A stretch of DNA of 64,000 bases from Atkinsonella hypoxylon (GCA_000729835.1 JFHB01000166.1:1-64000), one strand, 5' to 3'. Positions 47,390 through 60,323 are shown, counted from the first letter of the stretch. A program made the numbers and translations. Notes: generated by a model from the letters alone, not told the origin.

Positions 47390-50300
47390 TAATAACTCTA
47401 GGTAGATTTATAAGAATTTAAGCAACAACTACAACCTAATAAGCTTCTAGAATAACTTTAAAAGTATTAAAAACTCCTATTAATAGATTAGAACTTAATA
47501 TATAAAATTAACCTAGAAACTGCTACTACTACTAATTTAAACAATAAAATTGCCTTTACAATTAACCTTTATAAAGATTAAAGATTTAGAGATTAGAAAT
47601 AATAGAAGAATTTTAAATTTAACTTCTATAATTAGAATAAAGACCTATTTTAAAGAGCTTCTACTTTAATTATTAAAGCGTTATATAACTTACTACGTAA
47701 ATATAGAGTCTATATAGGCAGAAGCAGCAGCTAAATTACTAATTCCCTTAAAAAAGTGCTATAGAAAGAGAAACAATCTATATAGCTAGAAGAAGAGATT
47801 AATAAATAAGTAGCATTAAGTAAATTCTACTTAAATCTACACCTAGATATAGAACCTATATCTACAGTAAAGAAGCCTTAATCTTCTTCCTAGAACCCTT
47901 CTTCTATACCTCTAGTACTCTCTCTATTACTTTTATTAAGTATACCTAGTAATCTAATAGGTACACTAGCAGGAATACTACCTCCTCCCCTTTCTCTATA
48001 GAATATAAGATTTCTTCTGCTTCTAGTAGTATAACTGTTACTTTCTCCTATAATAGATCCTTTCTAAACTAATATAAGAAAAGTCCTTAACCTTATAAAG
48101 ATCTATAAGGAAAGCAATAAATATAGCAGCAATATATTCAATTTTATTATGCTAAAAGTAGTTATTCTTAAAGACCTATACTAATAACTTAATTTCTTAG
48201 AACTAGCAATAATAAAGGCATTTCTAGTAATGCTAATAGGTAAAGCGCGTAAATTCTACCTTACAATAATTGTAATAAACTTAAGGATAAATTATACCTT
48301 TAATTAAATAGTTAAAATCGTTAAATAACACTTTAAGACCCTAACTAATAAGTAGTTCTATCGTTAAAGATAGAACAGCATTATATTGCATAATACAATC
48401 GCTAAGAACCCTAATAAATCTATACTTAACTGCCTTAATATAATAATCTAGAACCTTTAAGACATCTATAACAGCCTTTTTAACCCTTTTGTAGATAATT
48501 CTAAGCTTATTAAGTAGACCCTTTAAGCAGTTAAAGGTATCTCTAAATGTAGCTAAGCTAAATTTATAACTAATACAATATTCTAAGAGCTTATTAGTAA
48601 CCTACAAAAGTTAATTAGTATTGCAGAAGCACAAAAGGAAATTAGCTAATTCTACATAGATTTAACTAACTTAATATTAATAATAAAGCTCTCTATATAA
48701 ACTGTTAATATTAACGTTTAAGAGACCCTAGCTGTAGTAAGAGCAAGACTAGAAAACAACGCTGCTTTATCTACAGAAAAGAAGAATATTAGTTAATAAA
48801 GTACAGTAAAAAAGAACGTTAAGAAGTATAGTAAAGATAGTAGAATAACAAGAAGTATAGAACCTCTCCTTTAAACAGTAAATTTAAAGCCTATCTATAG
48901 GCTTATAAAGGATTAAGTAAACCTATATAGAATAATAGTTCTAACAATACTTAAGATATAAGTAAAGCATTTATTAAAGAATCTAATATAGCTAATAAAG
49001 GAAAAACCCTTTAGCTAACAATTATATAATTCTTTACTAATGCTGCAACTACAGACAATAAAGCTATCTTCTAGAACCTTAAGGAAGAAGCCTGCTAGTA
49101 TGCTCTACATAAGGAAGACCTATTTATAGAAGATTAATTAAATTCTATAGATCCCTTATTATATTTATTATCTTATATATTAGAAAAACGTTATTCTAGT
49201 AAGACATTTAGAGGCATCTTACCTAACACTAAAGTAGTAGGCGTATTAACAGCTAGAATTAATTAAGTATAGGTACTAGTGAAGAAAATGCCTTTATTAA
49301 AGATAAATCTATTTAATTAACACTATATAATTATATTTAGCGCAGGATTAGCAACTTTAATAGGCTTTATTATAGTTTTAACAGTCTTTAGCCTAATTAC
49401 GTTCTACGTTATTAATATAAGCACTCTGTTTCTATATAGCATTAATAATATAGATAAGATATATATAAAGCTTAATAACCTTAAAAACGTGCTAATTTAA
49501 GGTAATTAAAAGGTTCCTGTTATTTAGAAATAGAGATATCTATAGTGGACTCTAGAAGCTATAGAAGCAGCTGCATTCTTTCTATTAAAAAAGTAAATCT
49601 ATTAACTTTATTGTTAATTTAGGCATCTCTCTATATAACAATTAATAAAGATTCTATAATGTATAGGTAAAGATATTAGTAACAATAACGCTATTAACAG
49701 AATTACATAAGTCTACTACTACTACTAACTTAACGGTAAATTACCTAGTTAATTCTAATTTACGTTAAAAGATAACTATAACTTTAACTATAAAATTATT
49801 GTTAATATTATACATCTAGATAGTAGCTCTATTCTTTACGTTATTAATTCTACAACCTTATTCTAGGCAGCCTACTTTCTAGAACCTTAAAAGTAGAAAG
49901 TATAAAATATCTAGAATGCATTAAAAGAATGCTAGATTAATACCTATCTAGGTCCTTCTAACTAGATAGTTTACAATACTAGAAAGAACTTTATATCCGC
50001 TAAATTCTGCTATTATACATAAATGTTGTCTATTAATGTTAATAAAGTTCCTATTAAAGCCTATAACAGCATTAGTAAAATTGAACAGTACTATAGCCTA
50101 TTATAAAGAGCTTACAACATTATTAACGATAAATTAAGCACTAATACTAGTATTATAAAGGATTAAAAGCTTTAGATAGCTGTTAAAGCTGTTAATAATT
50201 CTGCTGGACCTAACAGTCTTATACCTATATTACTAGTCTTTAGTGCCTACCTCTACATAATAGATAATTTACCTCTAAGCCTTTCTGTAATATAATAAGC

Positions 50301-52545
50301 TTTAATTCTATATAAAGCTACTAATAAAGCCTAAAAGTGCCTAGTATAAAGGTAAATTCACAATGCTCTTGCCTCCTGCAACAGCCTAAATACAACACCT
50401 ACGTATTTACTGCCTCTACAGTTAGAAGTGCGTGTATAGCGTAAAAAAGAAGGCTAGCAAGGCCTCTATAAGCTGCTTACTATAGATAGCGAAGAATGCA
50501 CTATATAAGTGCCTTACAGCCTTATTTGTTTTTGTATAACTATTGTAAAACCCTACTACTATAATAATAATAAATCTAACAATTATTCTGCTGTTTCTAA
50601 TGTTATATCTAATAAAAGCAATATAGAATCCCTGCCTAAAAGAAATCCTATTCTACTAAAGAAAAGAGAAAGACCCCTAAAGGTAAAGTAACTAATTAAT
50701 TTAAACCTAATACAAAAAAGAGGTTTTAAAAGACTAAGAAAGAACTCTCTTCCTATTCTAATTAATTCTATACAAAATTCCTCTACTTTTAATAACAAAC
50801 TAAATAGATATATTACTATTTCTAGCCTAACTACTAGTAGTCCTTATAATCCTAACCCTAGTAGTAATATTAATTCTACTTCTATATTACTATATAAATC
50901 TAGCAATGAAATTTTCCTTTCTATAAAAGAAACAACAGACTACAACCTAGCTGTATAACTAAGGAAAGACAACAAGATTACAGCAAAAGGTGCTCTATTT
51001 AAAGCATTTAACTAAGCTAAAATTAACGCACTACTGGCTAGAAACGTCTTCTAATTCGTTAAATTTAACTCTACTGTATATACTAGCTGTATCTTTAAAT
51101 CTTATATAGTTTAAGAAGTTAAAGGAAAAGGAACTATATTGCTATATAAGAAGTTAAGACTAGTTATCTAAGGATACAACAACAGCAATAAATTGTTAAT
51201 TTTAACGTAATCTCTAACAATTTAACGAGCTAGTTAACGCCTAATTGTAGCACTAGCTCTATCTCTCTAAAAATGCAATATTATCTTATAGATCTACAAT
51301 ATTATATAGGCTTATATACAATCTAACACTAATTTAAACAGATTAATTATTGCATAACTTCCTAACTAAATTAGACACCTATATCCCTATAATACAGTAA
51401 TAGAAGTAATTAAGCCTCTATACAGAATCGCTAAAGCAGGTATACATTAGTGGTCTATATACTTCCGCTACTACTGTAATAATTTAAGTATAGTTACGTT
51501 AACATATAACCCCTACTTACTAATATTAAATAACAATAACTGCTTTAGAATCGTTAGAATACAAACTAACAATACACTAGAACTAAGCGATAGAACCTTC
51601 TTTAACTGTAAGGAATCTAAACTGTAAAAGGCTAATTTTACTGTAAAGCTAAAGCAGAGCCTAACAGCAGAAACGCTACTAATTTTTAACGGATGTACAT
51701 TAACTAAATCTAACAGCACTTTAACTCTTTACTAGAAAGGTTAAAGTAAGAGGATTTAACCTATTAATACTACTGGTGTTAACATAGATTTAATAAAACA
51801 ATAGTACGTTAAGCAATAAGCCTGCAGCGTGTATATTGCTACAATCTGTTAACTAGAAGCTATATTTAACCTTTCTGTTGCTGTACAATAGCAAGATATT
51901 ATAATTAACGATATTAAGCGACTAAACAAGAGGCTCTAATAGCAGATTAACAACTAAACCTATAGATTACAATATATCCTAATAGACCTTCCCTTTACTA
52001 AATTATATATGTTTATTAATAGATTCTTTGTAAATAATAAAGATTTAAGCTCCTAGATAGAATATATAATTATTCTAGGCAATAAAGAAGCTTGCGAAAA
52101 GAACGCTAAATTTGTAATAAAAGGCAATATTATTATGTACAGCTCTATTAAAAGCAAGAGAGTTATAAGGAGTGTGCTTACATTAGAACTATATAGTATA
52201 GTGTAAGGCATAGATATATTATATACTATTAGCACTACGTTAAATATAGTGATAAAGCAGCTATAGATACCGCTAATTCTACTAGTAGTCTATATAGATT
52301 TATTCTTGTTGTATAAATGCCTTATAAAGCTTAGTATAATAAAGGAAAAGAGATTAATAATTAACATTATAGCGCTACATTAATTATACAAAAGGCGTAA
52401 AATCGACGAAATCTATTAGATTAACAGTAAAGATAATATTACTGATTTAATAATAAAAGCAACGCTAAATAAGACTCTTAAATCCTTTATTAACAACAAT
52501 AAGGCTAATATATAGGTAGAAGGCTAGGTAAAGAGACCTGCAAAT
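47390..52545 (+). pseudogene. gag-pol of Copia element E1
   Basis: This polyprotein belongs to a widespread fungal Copia group; the start is approximate. Gag core is near 48120-48700 (TFNQIVKIVK at 48296). The protease motif reads GILPNTKVVGV at 49213, with Asn for the active-site Asp. The integrase core spans about 49735-50260: VINSTT and VYNTRKNF have Asn for two catalytic Asp, IEQYY keeps the Glu, and VKAVNNSAGPN follows. Stop-free pol frame runs at 50509-50691. Reverse transcriptase begins near 51028 (ALLARNVFQFVKFN), includes LTQSLTIQRASQRLI and has QTNNT where QTDDT is expected (near 51560). RNase H is at about 52000-52200. The gag core is in a different frame from protease and pol, with the change between about 48760 and 48880. 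Confidence 0.88.
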
Positions 52546-52636
52546 TAATGCAGAAGGATATTAGATTTATTGTTATTTATTCCTTTAATCTATTTCGTTA
52601 TTACTGTAACTGTTAGAGTTACTCTACTAGCACAAT

Positions 52637-52654
52637 AAAAAGAGAGACTGCTAG
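52637..52654 (+). promoter_or_regulatory. Polypurine tract of E1
   Basis: The purine run AAAAAGAGAGA lies just before the 3' LTR. The same run, reverse complemented, follows the E2 LTR at 46037. Confidence 0.65.
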
Positions 52655-52970
52655 TATTAGAATTGTTATAACTCTATTGTGCAATTCCAGCACCTATATA
52701 GGTAGATACAACTGCTAATTAGTTGCATCTGCACATTAGTCTCCACTTACATTAGGGTTGCTAATACCCCTTAATTCCCCCTTAACACAACACTATGCCT
52801 AAGGTATATAAGGCATCTAACGGGGTATATAATGTAGCCTCTTTCGCTAGTTAGATATAACTCCTAGATAACCGAATTTGAACCTCTTTGATGTAAATAC
52901 TAGTGCACTAGTGAACTGGTCGTAGGGCTGACTCGAAGGAGTATAAATTTGACCCTTGGTTCTCCCAACA
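52655..52970 (+). repeat. 3' LTR of E1 (316 bp)
   Basis: The inner start is mutated (TATTAGAATTG). The outer end is intact (GGTTCTCCCAACA) and is followed by TSD TTTAT. Confidence 0.93.
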
Positions 52971-52975
52971 TTTAT

Positions 52976-54472
52976 AAAGAATCTATTAATAAATATATAC
53001 AATTTAGCAGAGGGGAGGTCTATTAGGATATATTGTAATCTATAGGTCTAGTTATTAATCTGCTATTAGAGCCTCTTATTTAGTCGCTTAATATCGTTAG
53101 TTATAATATCTTGCTGTTGTACAGCAATAGAGAGGTTAAATGCAGCTTCTAGTTAATAGATTGTAGCAATATATATGCTGCAGGCTTGTTGCTTAATGTA
53201 CTGTTGTTTCGTTAAATCTGTGTTAACACTAGTAGTATTAACGGGCTAAATCCTCTTACTTTAGCCTTTTTAGTAAAGAGTTAAAGTACTGTTATTAGAT
53301 TTAGTTAATATATATCTGTTAAAAATTAGTAGTGTTTCTGCTGTTAGGCTCTACTTTAACTTTACAGTAAAATTAGCCTTCTGCAGTTTAGATTCCTTAC
53401 AGTTAAAGAAGGTTCTATTGCTTAGTTCTAGTGTATTGTTAGTCTATATTCTAATAATTCTAAAGCAGTTATTGTTATTTAATATTAGTAAGTAGGGGTT
53501 ATATATTAATATAACTATACTTAAATTATTACAGTAGTAGCAGAAGTATATAGACTACTAATGTATACTTGCTTTAGCGATTCTATATAGAGGCTTAATT
53601 ACTTTTATTACTGTATTATAGGGATATAGGTGTTTAATTTAGTTAGGAAGTTATGCAATAATTAATCTATTTAAATTAGTGTTAGATTGTATATAAGCCT
53701 ATATAATATTGCAGATCTATAAGACAATATTGCGTTTTCGAAGAGATAGAGCTAGTGCTACAATTAGGCATTAACTAGCTTATTAAATCGTTAGGGATTG
53801 CGTTAAAATCAATAATTTATTGCTGTTGTTATATCCTTAGATAACTAGTCTTAACTTCTTATATAGTAATATAGTTCCTTTTCCTTTAACTTCTTAAACT
53901 ATATAAGATTTAAAGATATAGCTGTTATATACAGTAGAGTTAAATTTAATAAATTAGAAGACGTCTCTAGCTAATAGTGCATTAATTTTAGCTTAGTTAG
54001 ATGCTTTAAATAGAGCACCTTTTGCTGTAATCTTATTGTTTTTCCTTAGTTATACAGCTAGGTTATAGTCTATTGTTTCTTTTGCAGAAAGGAAAATTTT
54101 ATTGCTAAATTTATACAGCAATATATAAGTAGGATTAATATTACTACTAGGATTAAAATTATAAGGACTACTAGTAGTTAGGCTAGAAATAGTAATATAT
54201 CTATTTAGTTTATTATTAAAAGTAGAGGAATTTTGTATAGAATTAATTAGAATAGGAAGAGAGTTCTTTCTTAGTCTTCTAGGACCTCTTTTCTATATTA
54301 GGTTTAGATTAATTAGTTACTTTGCCTTTAGGGGTCTTTCTCTCTTCTTTAGTAGAATAGAATTACTTTTAGGTAGGGATTCTATGTTGCTTTTATTAGG
54401 TGTAACGTTAGAAACAGCAGAATAATTATTAGATTTATTGTTATTGTAGTAGTAGGGTTTTACAATAGTTAT
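52976..54472 (-). pseudogene. E2 pol: reverse transcriptase and start of RNase H
   Basis: This is the reverse complement of E1 from about 50545 to 52030, so it covers reverse transcriptase and the upstream linker of E2. It is interrupted on the right by a solo C LTR with GTTAT duplication. Stops are TAA/TAG on the minus strand. Confidence 0.82.
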
Positions 54473-55164
54473 TATTGAAAATAATAGGGATTACAGGACT
54501 AGATAGAAGAGGGTAGTGGTCTCTTATATTTAGCACCTGTAATTGCTCCTAGCAATTATCACGTAGTGGAAGCAGCAGCGGCCTAAATCAAGCTGTAGTG
54601 TATAGTATAGATCACGTAGAGGCAATAGATAACTGTAATAGTAGTATCTTTATATTGAGAGCGCTGTAACGAACTTAGTAAGGGTAGGATCTTAAATCTT
54701 TCCAGTCCTTTATAGACCTACTAACTATATCGGCGGGCTGTAGTTGCTAGAAGGGGCTTATAGACTACTTTATAATTTCCGCAAAAAGATTTACTATATA
54801 AAAACAAAAAAATTAACTTATAGCTATACAAACAAGATGCCTATATATACAATTTAACAAATTCCACTAATAATAAGCAACCCTTATAAGCAACTCTATC
54901 TAACAATTATACTATTAAATAGCCCTAATTCTTAGCTTTTAAATAGTATACTTCTTGAATTTCTACTATTGCTAGTTGTGGAGAAAATCGCAGTTAAAGT
55001 TAACTATAGGTTAGGCAACTTTGCCTTAGTCAAATCTAGATGTTTGCATTTAGTAACAACGATATCTCTACCAAAAATCAACGTAACAAGACCTAATAAG
55101 GGTCACGTGATAGAGCAACTAGTAGGCATAAAAATAGGCTATACAGGGTAGCTTATTTTTAACA
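54473..55164 (-). repeat. Solo LTR of Copia family C in E2
   Basis: This 692-bp LTR matches those at 17844 and 30103 and is flanked by GTTAT at 54468-54472 and 55165-55169. It is a solo LTR, so a third C element once sat here. The antisense stop-free frame at 54969-55151 matches the one in the other solo LTR except for two residues, but it starts at TTG. Confidence 0.93.
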
Positions 55165-55169
55165 GTTAT

Positions 55170-58100
55170 ACGAAAACGAATAAGGCTGTAAGGCATTTAC
55201 ACAGTGCATTCTTCGCTATCTATAGTAAGCAGCTTATAGGGGCCTTACTAGCCTTCTTTTTTACGCTATACACACACTTCTAACTGTAGGGGTAGTAAAT
55301 ACGTTAGTGTTGTATTTAGGCTGTTGCAGAAGGCAAGAGTATTGTGAATTTGCCTTTATACTAGATACTTTTAGGCTTTATTAGTAGCTTTATATAGAAT
55401 TAAAGCTTATTATATTACAGAAAGGCTTAGAGGTAAATTATCTGTTATGTAGAGGTAGGCACTAAAGACTAGTAATATAGGTATAAGACTGTTAGGTCTA
55501 GTAGAATTATTAATAGCTTTAATAGCTATCTAAAGCTTTTAATCCTTTATAATACTAGTATTAGTGCCTAATTTATCGCTAATAATGTTGTAAGCTCTTC
55601 GTAATAAGCTATAGTACTGTTTAATTTTACTAATACTATTGTAGGCTTTAATAGGAACTTTATTAACATTAATAGACAATATTTGTGTATAATAGTGGAG
55701 TTTAGCGGATGTAAAGTTCTTTTTAGCATTATAAACTATCTAGTTAGAAGGACCTAGATAGGTATTAATCTAGCATTCTTTTAATGTATTCTAGATGTCT
55801 TATGCTTTCTGCTTTTAGGGTTCTAGAAAGCAGGCTGCCTAGAATAAGGTTGCAAAATTAACAACGTAAAGAATAGAGCTGCTGTTTAGATGTATAATAT
55901 TAATAAGGATTTTGTAGTTAAAGTTATAGTTATCCTTTAGTGTAAATCGGAATTAACTAGGTAATTTACTGTTAAGTTAGCAGTAGTAGTAGACTTATAT
56001 AATTCTATTAATAGCGTTATTATTACTAATATCTTTGCCTATATATTGTAGAATCTTTGTTAATTGTTATATAGAGGGATGCTTAAATTAACAATAAAGT
56101 TAATAAATTTACTTTTCTAATAGGAAGAATATAGCTGCTTCTGTAGCTTTTAGAGTTTACTATAGATGTCTCTATTTCTAGATAATAGGAACCTTTTAAT
56201 TGCCTTAAATTAGCATGTTTTTAAGGTTGTTAAGCTTTATATACATCTTATCTATATTATTAATGCTGTATAGAACAGAGTGCTTATATTAATAATGTAG
56301 AACGTAATTAGGCTAAAGACTATTAGAACTATAATAAGACCTATTAAAGTTACTAATTCTACGCTAAATGTAATTATATAGTGTTAATTAGATAGATTTA
56401 TCTTTAATAAAGGCATTTTCTTCACTAGTACCTATACTTAGTTAATTCTAGCTGTTAATACGCCTGCTGCTTTAGTGTTAGGCAAGATGCCTCTAAATAT
56501 CTTACTTAAATAACGTTCTTTTAATATATAAGATAACAAATATAATAGAGAGTCTATAGAATTTAATTAATCTTCTGTAAATAGGTCTTCCTTATGTAGA
56601 GTATATTAGTAGGCTTCTTCCTTAAGGTTCTAGAAGATAGCTTTATTGTTTATAGTTGCAGCATTAGTAAAGAATTATATAATTATTAGCTAAGCAGCTT
56701 TTCCTTTATTAGCTGTATTAGATTCTTCAACAAATACCTTACCTACATCCTAAGCATCGTTAGAACTATTATTCTATATAGGTTTACTTAATCCTTTATA
56801 AGCCTATAGATAAGCTCTAAATTTGCTGTCTAAAGGAGAGGTTCTATACTTCTTATTATTCTACTATCTTTACTATACTTCTTAATGTTCTTTTTTACTG
56901 TACTTTATTAACTAATATTCTTCTTTTCTATAGATAAAGTAGCGTTATTTTCTAGTTTTGCTTCTGCTACAGCTAGGATCTCTTAAACGTTAATATTAAC
57001 AGTCTATATAGAGAGCTTTATTATTAATATTAAGTTAGTTAAATCTAGTGTAGAATTAGCTAATTTCCTTCTATGCTTCTGCAATACTAATTAACTTTTA
57101 TAGGTTGCTAATAAGCTCTTAAAATGTTATATTAGTTGTAAATTTAGCTTAGCTACATTTAGGAATGCCTTTAACTACTTAAAGGGTCTACTTAATAAGT
57201 TTAAAATTGTCTATAAAAGGGTTAAAAAGGCTGTTGTAGATATCTTAAAGGTTCTAGATTATTATATTAAGGCAGTTAAGTATAGGTTTATTAGGGTTCT
57301 TAGCAATTATATTATGCAATATAATGCTGTTCTATCTTTAGCGATAGAACTACTTATTAGTTAGGGTCTTAAAGTGTTACCTAACAATTTTAACTATTTA
57401 ATTAAAGGTGTAATTTATCCTTATATTTATTGCAATTGTTGTAAGGTACAATTTACGCGCTTTGCCTATTAGCATTACTAGAAATGCCTTTATTATTGCT
57501 AGTTCTAAGAAATTAAGCTGTTAATATAGGTCTTTAAGGATAACTACTTTTAGCATAATAAAATCGAATATATTGCTGCTGTATTTATTGCTTTCCTTAT
57601 AGATCTTTATAAGGTTAAGGACTTTCTTTATATTAGTTTAAGAAGAATCTATTGTAGAAAGAAGTAATAGTTATACTACTAAAAGCAGAAGAAATCTTAT
57701 ATTCTATAGTAAAGGGGGAGGAGGTAGCATTTCTATTAATATATCTATTAGATTGCTAAGTATACTTAACAAAAGTAATAGAAAGAGTGCTAGAGGTATA
57801 GAAGGAGGGTTCTATAAAGAAGATTAAGGCTTCTTTACTGTAGATATAGGTTCTGCATCTAGGTGTAGATTTAAGTAGAATTTACCTAATACTACTTATT
57901 TATTAATCTCTTCTTCTAGCTATATAGATTGTTTCTCTTCTTATAGCACTCTTTTAAGGGAATTAGCAATTTAGCTGCTGCTTCTACCTATATAAACTCT
58001 ATATTTAAATAGTAAGTTATATAACGCTTTAATAATTAAAGTAGAAGCTCTTTAAAATAGGTCTTTATTCTAGTTATAGAAGTTAAATTTAAAGTTCTTC

Positions 58101-58725
58101 TATTATTCCTAATCTCTAAATCTTTAATCTTTATAAAGATTAATTATAAAGGCAATTCTATTGTTTAAATTAGTAGTAGTAGTAGTTTCTAGGTTAATTT
58201 TATACATTAAGTTCTAATCTATTAATAGAAGTTTCTAATACTTTTAAAGTTATTCTAAAAGCTTATTAGGTTGTAGTTATTGCTTAAATTCTTATAAATC
58301 TATCTAGAGTTGTTATAAACTTATTATATTAAATAAGATTAAGTAGTATAGAAAGAGAAAGTAGGTGTAACAGAATTAGTATATAGATAGAGATTTAGCT
58401 AGCTTCTAGCTAAGTTCTAAGATAGTTAAAGGAGTTAAATTCTATAGCGTTAGCTGCTAAGAGTTCTAGCTAGTAATTTAATTCCTTAGGAGTCTAATAT
58501 TAATAATTAGTTAAACTAAAATATTGTTGTAAGTTAATATAACTTAGTAACTAAGCAATTGTAAAGATATCCCTTCCTGTAGCACGCTTTACTAGTTGCA
58601 TTAGCCGCTAAGGGTTCTAGCTAACAGTATTACGTCTCTTCTTGCTAAATCTAGCTAATCTATAGTTAGTTATACTAATCTCTTTAGTTATACTAAAGGC
58701 TTCTAGTTAAGCAACTACTAATTAG
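55170..58725 (-). pseudogene. E2 gag, protease and integrase
   Basis: This is the reverse complement of E1 from about 46978 to 50540: leader, gag, protease and integrase of E2, in that order from right to left. It matches E1 without visible length change around the gag-pol frame change (here about 56830-56950). RIP stops are frequent. Confidence 0.82.
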
Positions 58726-59040
58726 TGTTAGGAGACTAAGGGTTAAATTTATACTCCTTTAAGTTAGCTCTACAACTAGTTCACTAATGCACTAGTATTT
58801 ACATTAAAGAGGTTTAAATTCGGTTATCTAGGAGTTATATCTAACTAGCAGAAGAGGCTACATTATATACCCTGTTAGATACCTTATATGCCTTAGGTAT
58901 AGTGTTGTATTAAGGGGGAATTAAGGGGTATTAGCGACCCCGATGTAAGTAAAGACTAATATGCGGGTGCGACTAATCAGCGGTTGTATCCACCTATGCA
59001 GATGCCGGAATTGCACAATAGAGTTATAACGATTCTAACA
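58726..59040 (-). repeat. 5' LTR of E2 (315 bp)
   Basis: The left (inner) part is RIP-mutated. The right (outer) part, about 58930-59030, keeps GC-rich words such as GCGACCCCGATG. It is followed by TSD GTGAT. Confidence 0.93.
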
Positions 59041-59045
59041 GTGAT

Positions 59046-59831
59046 TTTAGTTATAAGGCTAAGGAAATTATATAGCCTATTTTAGAAGTAAAAGATTAAA
59101 TAGATAATTTAACCTAGAAGTTTAAAGATATAAAGATTATACTTATAAAGTAAGTAGTTTTAAAGATAGATATTATAAAGCTTTTTAAAGAGAAGTTTAG
59201 GAAGAAGAAGGAGGAAAGGCAGAATATATATATTAACGCTGTTAATGTATATAATAATGCTTAGAACTTTAGAACCTATGCAACTAGAAGCTGCATAAGG
59301 CAGCATTACTGCTATTACTATAGTAAGGAAGGTTATTATATAGATTAATGCTAGTTTCACTAGTATAATAATAAGATTAGCTTTATAAAATATAATTAAA
59401 GAGCAAGCATCTTAACAGTAGAATTAAATAATCTAGTGCTACCTATTCTTATGTAAAGCTTCCTTAGTATAGGAAGTTGTCTTTATAGACTTACAGTGTT
59501 CTAGGTTAATTGTTTTAACTACTGTATTGTAAGGTAGTATTATCCCTAAGTTAAGGAATTTAGCGGGAAGACATTAGACTATTAGAAGCCTAGCGAGAAA
59601 GAGAGAGAGACGTTAGATTAAATCTTTAGTAAGATTAACATTTCTAATTATTGCCTAACATACATCCTGCTGGAAGCTATTCTTAAGAGGGACGCTACTA
59701 CACACGCTGAAGACGCTAAAGCTGTTACAGGAGATAAAAGAATTAGGACTTTAGGATTAAGGGAATTAGCTAGAGGGTTAAGTCACTTATAAGTCTTACT
59801 TTACAAGCTTATTTATAACTAGGGAGGTATT
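59046..59831 (+). pseudogene. gag of D1, second part with CCHC zinc knuckle
   Basis: This continues the D1 gag frame. A zinc knuckle lies at 59310-59351 with the exact C-x2-C-x4-H-x4-C spacing. The first and last Cys are retained (TGC), while the second Cys and the His codons both read TAT, consistent with RIP from TGT and CAT. A C-terminal stretch rich in charged residues (about 59560-59790) is little mutated (KRDATTHAEDAKAV near 59690-59730) and ends near TAA 59790. AGGGAGG at 59821-59827 is the likely polypurine tract. No polymerase motif follows. Confidence 0.8.
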
Positions 59832-60318
59832 GTGTTGCAGTAGGGTTACCCCCTTGCGCTCTTATATTAGCTTTATAAGGGATGCTATATGTAGATTTTC
59901 TCTATAAGAGTGCGCATTGCCTAGATATATAGATAGTTTAAGTAAGTAAGTAAGTGCGCAAGTAGCTTTTGCTGGCTCTTTTTAGCTTTTATCTTTTTCA
60001 ATTAATTAATATCTTTTAGCCTATTTTTATTTATAATACTTAACGCTAAAGAGATATTGCTTAATTACTACTAACACTTTCTCTAACTCTTTAATATATT
60101 TAGCTCCTTTTACGCGCGTATATCTTCTAAGCTACAATTAATATTTTATTTCTGCCTTTTCTAATTATTTAATCTTCTTACCTGCTATTGTTTAATAGTA
60201 TACACTAATAAATATCTCGCTCTCTACCAATCCTCTTCAATCTTAACGTACACTGTATTGTTACCTACTTTAGTGTAGGCTGTATAGTTATTTAGGGGTT
60301 TAGTTTTAAGACAACAAA
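59832..60318 (+). repeat. 3' LTR of D1 (487 bp)
   Basis: It has the same length as the 5' LTR, runs GTGTTGCAGTAGGG to AAGACAACAAA, and is followed by TSD CTATT at 60319-60323. Confidence 0.92.
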
Positions 60319-60323
60319 CTATT

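Larger units (their letters stand above)
46662..52970 (+). mobile_element. Complete Ty1/Copia element E1
   Basis: E1 is a full-length family E element of 6309 bp with two 316-bp LTRs and a TTTAT TSD (46657-46661 and 52971-52975). It is inserted in the RNase H region of E2, in the opposite orientation. This makes a long inverted repeat of E1 and the interrupted E2. Gag, protease, integrase, reverse transcriptase and RNase H follow in the Copia order. RIP has broken the frame. Confidence 0.95.
45722..59040 (-). mobile_element. Ty1/Copia element E2, split by E1 and a solo C LTR
   Basis: E2 is a minus-strand family E element with 315-bp LTRs and GTGAT TSDs, inserted in gag of D1. Its internal sequence lies at 46037-46661, 52976-54472 and 55170-58725. 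It is interrupted by E1 (TSD TTTAT) and a solo C LTR (TSD GTTAT). Without these it is 6308 bp, one base shorter than E1, so it was a complete element. All coding parts are RIP-broken. Confidence 0.92.
43751..60318 (+). mobile_element. Gag-only LTR retrotransposon D1 (about 3.2 kb without nested elements)
   Basis: D1 has 487-bp LTRs at both ends and CTATT TSDs. After removing E2 and its duplicated GTGAT, the internal region is about 2.27 kb. It contains a gag frame with a CCHC zinc knuckle, then an unrecognised C-terminal stretch and a polypurine tract. No protease, reverse transcriptase, RNase H or integrase is present, and there is no room for them. It fits the described class of terminal-repeat retrotransposons with a GAG domain, which depend on polymerase from other elements. 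Confidence 0.85.

Noticed and set aside
50583..50798. 71-codon minus-strand frame
   Set aside because: It is antisense to the stop-free pol stretch of E1 (50509-50691) and has no motif of its own. The frames at 51513-51719 and 52053-52235 are antisense to E1 reverse transcriptase and RNase H in the same way.
59160..59360. 66-codon minus-strand frame, hydrophobic
   Set aside because: It is antisense to the D1 gag zinc-knuckle region. The plus strand has the exact CCHC spacing, so the minus frame is a shadow.
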